Shown: positions 5,847 to 8,449 of the stretch, in pieces
How the letters are laid out: every line of letters starts with the position of its first letter
How positions within the stretch are numbered: the stretch's first letter is position 1
NCBI RefSeq assembly: GCF_040545925.1
Contig: NZ_JBEPMX010000022.1
Span: 1-8,449, forward strand
DNA from: Alkalibacillus flavidus
Lineage (GTDB): Bacteria; Bacillota; Bacilli; Bacillales; Alkalibacillaceae
DNA length: 8,449 nt
Reading direction: 5' to 3'
The notes under the pieces: model-generated
What the model saw: the letters and a program-made list of their open reading frames with translations, nothing else
The model's database searches: none
Told to the model about the DNA's origin: nothing
Position numbers and translations under genes: made by a program

Positions 5847-5855
5847 TGGTAAAAT
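5847..5855 (+). promoter_or_regulatory. Extended -10 promoter of the peptide-VbhA operon
   Basis: TGGTAAAAT is an extended -10 element 38 bases before the first start codon of the operon. No good -35 box is seen at 17 bases upstream. Confidence 0.45.
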
Positions 5856-5892
5856 AGGGGATATGGAGGTCGAATAAGAAGGAGTGATGAAG

Positions 5893-5994
5893 ATGGAAAC
5901 AGTAGGTCTTATTATTTCTTTAACAGCGTTAGGTATCAGTCTTACAGCGTTCACGCTTATTTTAAAGCACAAAAAACTGGAGTTGAGTGAATGA
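5893..5994 (+). CDS. 33-residue single-span membrane peptide
   Basis: METVGLIISLTALG and on: a hydrophobic helix of about 22 residues ends in a basic stretch (KHKKLELSE). ATG 5893 is the better start, with AAGGAG eight bases upstream; ATG 5887 is too close to it. The stop codon overlaps the start of the next gene (ATGA at 5991-5994), so translation of the two is coupled. Short hydrophobic peptides with a basic tail are typical of holin-like or type I toxins, but they also occur as leader or regulatory peptides. Coupling to a VbhA-like antitoxin makes a toxin partner an attractive idea, which is not shown by sequence. Confidence 0.65.
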   Translation: METVGLIISLTALGISLTAFTLILKHKKLELSE

Positions 5995-6149
5995 TTTCTG
6001 CTGAATTAGATAAAGCTTACCAGCAGGCTAAACACCAACTGGAGATCGAAGGCTTCACTTTGACAGATGAAGATGAACAGAACATGAAAGCTGTTGTTAG
6101 TGGTGAAATGAGCCGGGAACAACTTATTGAGCAATTGAAGAGAGTATGA
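5991..6149 (+). CDS. VbhA-like antitoxin without a Fic toxin
   Basis: A 52-residue acidic protein, MISAELDKAYQQAKHQLE followed by IEGFTLTDEDEQNM and VVSGEMSREQLIEQL. The pattern of a helix ending in (x)LExEG, a D-rich turn, a helix, then SGE-hydrophobic-S-x-x-x-I matches the antitoxin VbhA domain. VbhA blocks Fic AMP-transferases by placing the Glu of the motif (S/T)xxxE(G/N) in their active site. Here the E-G pair is present (E20, G21) but the usual Ser/Thr is Gln (Q16). No Fic protein (HPFxxGNGR) is encoded on this plasmid, so it is either an orphan, counters a Fic toxin from the chromosome or another plasmid, or has another role. It overlaps the preceding peptide gene by four bases and ends at a terminator. 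Confidence 0.75.
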   Translation: MISAELDKAYQQAKHQLEIEGFTLTDEDEQNMKAVVSGEMSREQLIEQLKRV

Positions 6150-6186
6150 AAGGTAACAGTCATGTTTTTGGCTGTTACCTTTTTTT
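6149..6186 (+). terminator. Terminator of the peptide-VbhA operon
   Basis: AAAGGTAACAG (6149-6159) pairs perfectly with CTGTTACCTTT (6172-6182), and T residues continue to 6186. The last base of the stop codon is the first of the stem. Confidence 0.9.
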
Positions 6187-6232
6187 AATTTCTTTATTAT
6201 TATAATCTATAAAACTAATATCTGTTGTAATT

Positions 6233-6438
6233 TCTGGTATTGCTTGGTCATGTTGTCCACTCGAAAGGTCATTTTGTCCATTGCAATGGACAACTTTATC
6301 TCCCTGTCCATTCCAATGGTCATTTTGATTACTCGAATAGTCAAAATGACTATTCGAGAGATTAAGCAATAAAGCATGACCAATTGAATGGTTATATTGT
6401 CTGTTCTTGATTGGACATTTTGTCCGCTCTGATCATGA
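6233..6438. repeat. Phased array of 18-bp quasi-palindromes (putative centromere or operator array)
   Basis: Sites of the form TGWCYATTS-SAATRGWCA occur at starts 6254, 6275, 6305, 6326, 6347, 6377 and 6398, with degenerate flanking sites at 6233 and 6421. The site at 6275-6292 is a perfect palindrome (TGTCCATTGCAATGGACA). Steps are 21, 21, 30, 21, 21, 30, 21 and 23 bp, so sites come in three triplets with a 72-bp super-period, 3-bp A/T-rich spacers within triplets and 12-bp linkers between them. Steps near two and three helical turns put the centres on nearly the same face. A regularly phased palindrome array in non-coding DNA fits cooperative binding by a dimeric protein. A plasmid partition site is the leading idea, with the protein encoded at 4178 as candidate binder. 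Transcription control is less likely because no gene starts nearby. Confidence 0.8.
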
Positions 6439-6466
6439 CGATGTTTATTGAAACACTGTTATCATC

Positions 6467-6489
6467 AGTTTTCGCATTTTGCGAAAACT
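6467..6489. other. 10-bp perfect hairpin TTTTCGCA...TGCGAAAA
   Basis: AGTTTTCGCA (6467-6476) and its exact complement (6480-6489) flank TTT. There is no T tract. It lies about 30 bp after the palindrome array and may be a separate protein-binding site. Confidence 0.5.
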
Positions 6490-6586
6490 TGGATTCGTCA
6501 CAATGTGGCTGGCATTTTTTGTTTTGCTCGAAGGTTATTCAGCTTGCTGAACGTTAGAATTTAATGAGCAGAGCGAATGAAATTCA

Positions 6587-6627
6587 CCCATTTCCACACC
6601 CCAAAAATTAGGGTGTGGGTAAATGGG
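6587..6627. other. Interrupted hairpin in the large non-coding region
   Basis: CCACACCC (6594-6601) pairs with GGGTGTGG (6611-6618), and CCCATTT (6587-6593) with AAATGGG (6621-6627) across a two-base bulge. The core, read on the other strand, is close to the core of the hairpin at 2793-2825. A 10-bp direct repeat TGAAATTCAC (6578-6587 and 6996-7005) and a 9-bp inverted repeat TGGGCACTC (6624-6632) / GAGTGCCCA (7007-7015) tie this hairpin to the far end of a 440-bp block, which looks like a unit of its own. No gene is seen in 6490-7015. Confidence 0.5.
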
Positions 6628-6927
6628 CACTCTGTATTTTTTCGTGATAGCCTTTTTAGTCCTGGAGAAGATGTTAAATCACCTTGAACCCTATTAAAAT
6701 AAGTCATCACTAAAAGATTGAATCAGTTCGAATAACGGGGTGAATCACTTTTAAGTGTTGCGTAGCAAGACTTTGATAGTTGCTGATGCAACTTTTATCG
6801 ATGCACTCGCAAAAAATACCCTATTTTTAGCGGAGAAGCCCTTGCTCTCTTTCGATCGCAAGCGTATTTCCTGAAATATGTGAGGTGACCTGAAGTAAGG
6901 CTTTCCTTTCGAGATAGAATTAATAAA

Positions 6928-6968
6928 CTTTAACAAACTTTATTAAAGCTTATTAAAGTTTGTTAAAG
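6928..6968. repeat. 41-bp AT-rich near-palindrome
   Basis: CTTTAACAAACTTTA (6928-6942) has its exact complement at 6954-6968, and the centre is AAGCTT (6946-6951). Further copies of AACTTTA or its complement flank it (6926-6932 and 6977-6982 partly). It could extrude as a cruciform, open as an unwinding element or bind a dimer. It has no coding role. Downstream, 7016-7284 holds no gene and no structure I can support. Confidence 0.6.
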
Positions 6969-7284
6969 ATGAACAAAGTTTAATAAAGACTCTTGTGAAA
7001 TTCACGGAGTGCCCACTTACATACCATCCGAAATTGGCTGGTATTCGTGGGGGTTAAATATTCAATTTAACGTTCGTTTTCGTGTGAGAAAATAGCACTT
7101 CGTGTTGTGAGGATCTAGGTAAAATTCTATGCAGCGTCATAGCTTTAAATTGATTTTTGAGTACCAGAAAGTGTTGTAGCTAATAAATGGGCTTAGAACG
7201 TCCAAATTTGGCTTGTGTGAGTTTTTATGGTTTGAATGGTATTGATATGCTGACAAACAGATAGAAACGTTTCAGAGCGGTTTA

Positions 7285-7457
7285 TGACGCAGGAAAAAAC
7301 GTAGTCTTTTTGTGATGGAGAACCCCCTGCTACACTGTTGAAGCCAAACGTGGAATTATCGATGACAGGATTTTTCCCGTTTGGCTACTTATTAGGGGTG
7401 CAGGGGGTGCAGGCATCCATCACAAAAAGGAAACGGCTTTTTTTGAGTAATAAATAG
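7285..7457 (+). repeat. Direct repeat copy 2 with long nested hairpin
   Basis: This is the second copy of the 2552-2723 repeat in the same orientation, with the same nested stems: CTTTTTGTGATGGA (7306-7319) with TCCATCACAAAAAG (7416-7429), and inner CCCCCTGC/GCAGGGGG and CCAAACG/CGTTTGG arms. Differences by eye are few, and the stem bases are conserved in both copies, so the fold has probably been under selection. The copies divide the circle into the theta arc (2724-7284) and the rolling-circle arc. Recombination between them would separate the two replicons. Confidence 0.85.
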
Positions 7458-7502
7458 CGATAAGATTACTGTGTCAAAAAGGAAGAACTCATTTCTCAAA
7501 AA

Positions 7503-7559
7503 TCACTTTAAAAAGTGAGAAGGTATCCCGAAAATTTTATTAAAACAAAAGGATACCTT
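7503..7559 (+). promoter_or_regulatory. Two hairpins upstream of the 32-residue ORF
   Basis: TCACTTT (7503-7509) pairs with AAAGTGA (7512-7518). AAGGTATCC (7520-7528) pairs with GGATACCTT (7551-7559) around a 22-base loop. The second stem ends 30 bases before the small ORF at 7589. It may form a leader structure or belong to the replication control region, since in rolling-circle plasmids copy-control elements lie just before the origin. Confidence 0.45.
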
Positions 7560-7588
7560 GAATTTTTAAGGGGAAATGAGGTGTTCAT

Positions 7589-7687
7589 ATGTTTATTAAA
7601 ATTCAATCAAAGTACGATGAAATAAAGATTGATTTAGTGTTTAATTTTAATTTAGTTGCGTTGCTCTTATATTTAATTTTTGGATAA
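7589..7687 (+). CDS. Putative 32-residue hydrophobic peptide before the origin
   Basis: The ORF begins MFIKIQSKYDEIKID with a charged first half and ends in a hydrophobic stretch (LVALLLYLIFG) that could enter a membrane. ATG 7589 has GAGGTG five bases upstream, a good ribosome binding site. The stop codon overlaps the first base pairs of the strong terminator at 7686, so the peptide has its own transcription end. Strong translation signals, tiny size and a hydrophobic end fit a small membrane toxin or a replication-linked regulatory peptide. I do not recognise it. Confidence 0.55.
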   Translation: MFIKIQSKYDEIKIDLVFNFNLVALLLYLIFG

Positions 7688-7719
7688 AAAACACCCCCTG
7701 AAATCAGGGGGTGTTTTTT
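7686..7719. terminator. Strong bidirectional terminator before the double-strand origin
   Basis: A 16-bp perfect stem (7686-7701 with 7704-7719) has a GC-rich core ACCCCCTGA and A/T runs on both sides. It ends the short peptide transcript and shields the origin at 7729 from read-through. Confidence 0.92.
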
Positions 7720-7728
7720 ATGTTTTTT

Positions 7729-7768
7729 CTTATCTTGATATAAGGGTAACATCTCTGATTTACCCTTA
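7729..7768 (+). other. Rolling-circle double-strand origin (nick site)
   Basis: CTTATCTTGATA (7729-7740), preceded by TTTTTT and followed by TAAGGGTAAC, matches the pC194/pUB110 family nick site. By analogy with pC194 the cut falls between G7737 and A7738. Just after it TAAGGGTAA (7741-7749) pairs with TTACCCTTA (7760-7768), the hairpin usual for the initiator-binding part. It lies about 120 bases before rep, the normal place in this family, and agrees with the type of Rep encoded. Confidence 0.9.
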
Positions 7769-7811
7769 ATTCGCAAATCCATTGGCATGACTGGCTTGAA
7801 AAGGAAAAAAC

Positions 7812-7840
7812 TTGCCAAAATCCGTATACTGTTTTACACT
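7812..7840 (+). promoter_or_regulatory. Promoter of rolling-circle rep
   Basis: TTGCCA (7812-7817) and TACACT (7835-7840) are separated by 17 bases. The -10 box overlaps a small inverted repeat ACACT-TTA-AGTGT (7836-7848), a possible repressor site. The start codon is 52 bases downstream, with GGAGG at 7879-7883. Confidence 0.55.
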
Positions 7841-7892
7841 TTAAGTGTCCAACAAAAAGAGTAAACAGAAAAAGAAACGGAGGCAAGTTTTT

Positions 7893-8449
7893 ATGAGTAA
7901 ATCTAATATTAACTTTGTTGATGACAAGTATACACCAAAAAAAGAAAAAAATCTAGTGTTAAGTGGTATGATTGAAAATCTAGTTTCAGAATCTATGCAC
8001 GAACTGATCGTGGATTGTAACACATTCATGATGATGGCGAGTGATCAAAATATGGAACATCTTAAATTGCATAAAAATAATGCGTGTAAAAATCGGTTTT
8101 GTCCAGTTTGTGCATGGCGTAAAGCAGGAAAAGACGCTATGAAACTATCAATCATGATGAAGCACCTGAAACTAGAACAGGACAAGCAACTTATTTTCGC
8201 AACGTTCACGACACCGAATGTTGTAGCTGATGATTTAAACGATGAAATTCGGCATTTGAATCAATCGTTTCAACGTCTGATGCAACGAAAACGAGTGAAA
8301 GAAGCAATTCGAGGTTACGCTCGAAAAATTGAAGTGACATACAATCATGAGCGTGACGATTATAATCCGCATATTCATGCGTTGTTCGTGGTGGATAAAG
8401 GTTATTTCAATAATTCGAGACAGTACATAACACGTGATCGTTGGTTGGA
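7893..8449 (+). CDS. rep: Rolling-circle replication initiator Rep, N-terminal part
   Basis: The first 185 codons of the 315-residue initiator; the gene continues at base 96 of the window after circular closure. ATG 7893 has GGAGG nine bases upstream. Visible motifs are a Cys cluster C65-x4-C70-x2-C73 (CKNRFCPVC) followed by AWRKAGKDA, typical of this family and possibly zinc-binding; FATFTTPNV (residues 102-110), motif 1 of rolling-circle initiators; and PHIHALF (159-165), the metal-binding HUH motif. The catalytic Tyr (Y219) is in the part at 1-486. The 3' end here is only the end of the contig. Confidence 0.93.
   Translation, partial: MSKSNINFVDDKYTPKKEKNLVLSGMIENLVSESMHELIVDCNTFMMMASDQNMEHLKLHKNNACKNRFCPVCAWRKAGKDAMKLSIMMKHLKLEQDKQLIFATFTTPNVVADDLNDEIRHLNQSFQRLMQRKRVKEAIRGYARKIEVTYNHERDDYNPHIHALFVVDKGYFNNSRQYITRDRWL
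8355..8449. repeat. Terminal overlap, right copy
   Basis: Identical to bases 1-95 by eye. It marks the point where the circle closes; base 8354 is followed by base 1 on the true molecule. Confidence 0.95.

Noticed and set aside
6175..6369. Minus-strand ORF of 64 codons across the palindrome array
   Set aside because: Its Asn/Asp/Gln-rich repeats arise from the 21-bp phasing (7 codons) of the array, it runs into the terminator of the convergent operon, and no ribosome binding site is seen.
6441..6557. Plus-strand ORF of 38 codons after the array
   Set aside because: No ribosome binding site, no promoter, and it spans a perfect hairpin; composition is not protein-like.
6751..6936. Minus-strand ORF of 61 codons
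   Set aside because: Starts with TTG without a ribosome binding site and shows no recognisable protein features.
7603..8029. Three overlapping minus-strand ORFs around the origin and start of rep
   Set aside because: They are antisense to the peptide ORF, origin and rep, cross the strong terminator and have no translation signals.

Overview
The window is the whole of a small circular plasmid plus a short overlap. Bases 8355-8449 repeat bases 1-95 exactly by eye, so the contig closes to a circle of 8354 bp, and the gene cut by the ends (a rolling-circle Rep) is intact across the junction. The host is very probably a low-GC Gram-positive bacterium (Bacillota, class Bacilli): the ribosome binding sites are strong and purine-rich, most of the sequence is AT-rich, the rolling-circle initiator and its nick site are of the pC194/pUB110 type, and the second initiator is an iteron-controlled Rep_3 protein. 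The genus cannot be told from this sequence alone.

The plasmid has two replicons. Arc 1 (about 7458 through the junction to 2551) is a rolling-circle module. It holds a 32-residue peptide ORF, a strong hairpin terminator, the double-strand origin (7729-7768), rep (7893 to 486 across the junction), a hairpin-rich non-coding block with a 35-residue ORF (514-1138), a tyrosine recombinase (1139-2158) and a 129-residue protein of unknown function (2165-2554). Arc 2 (2724-7284) is a more AT-rich theta-type module. It holds 22-bp iterons, a Rep_3 initiator (3119-4102), a helix-turn-helix/coiled-coil accessory protein (4178-4660), a secreted bacteriocin-like protein with a small membrane protein behind it (4859-5551), a two-gene operon of a 33-residue membrane peptide and a VbhA-like antitoxin (5893-6149), and about 1.1 kb of non-coding DNA.

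The two arcs meet at two near-identical direct repeats of about 172 bp (2552-2723 and 7285-7457). Each repeat can fold into a long nested hairpin. The simplest reading is a cointegrate of a rolling-circle plasmid and a theta plasmid, joined at a shared cis-acting site. Copy 1 lies directly behind the recombinase operon, so that enzyme is a natural suspect for the joining or for its resolution.

The most striking unexplained structure is at 6233-6438. It is an array of 18-bp quasi-palindromes placed every 21 bp in sets of three, with the sets 72 bp apart, so all sites sit on nearly the same face of the helix. It codes for nothing convincing and looks like a multi-site protein-binding locus such as a plasmid centromere. 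The helix-turn-helix/coiled-coil protein encoded after the theta initiator is the best candidate to bind it.
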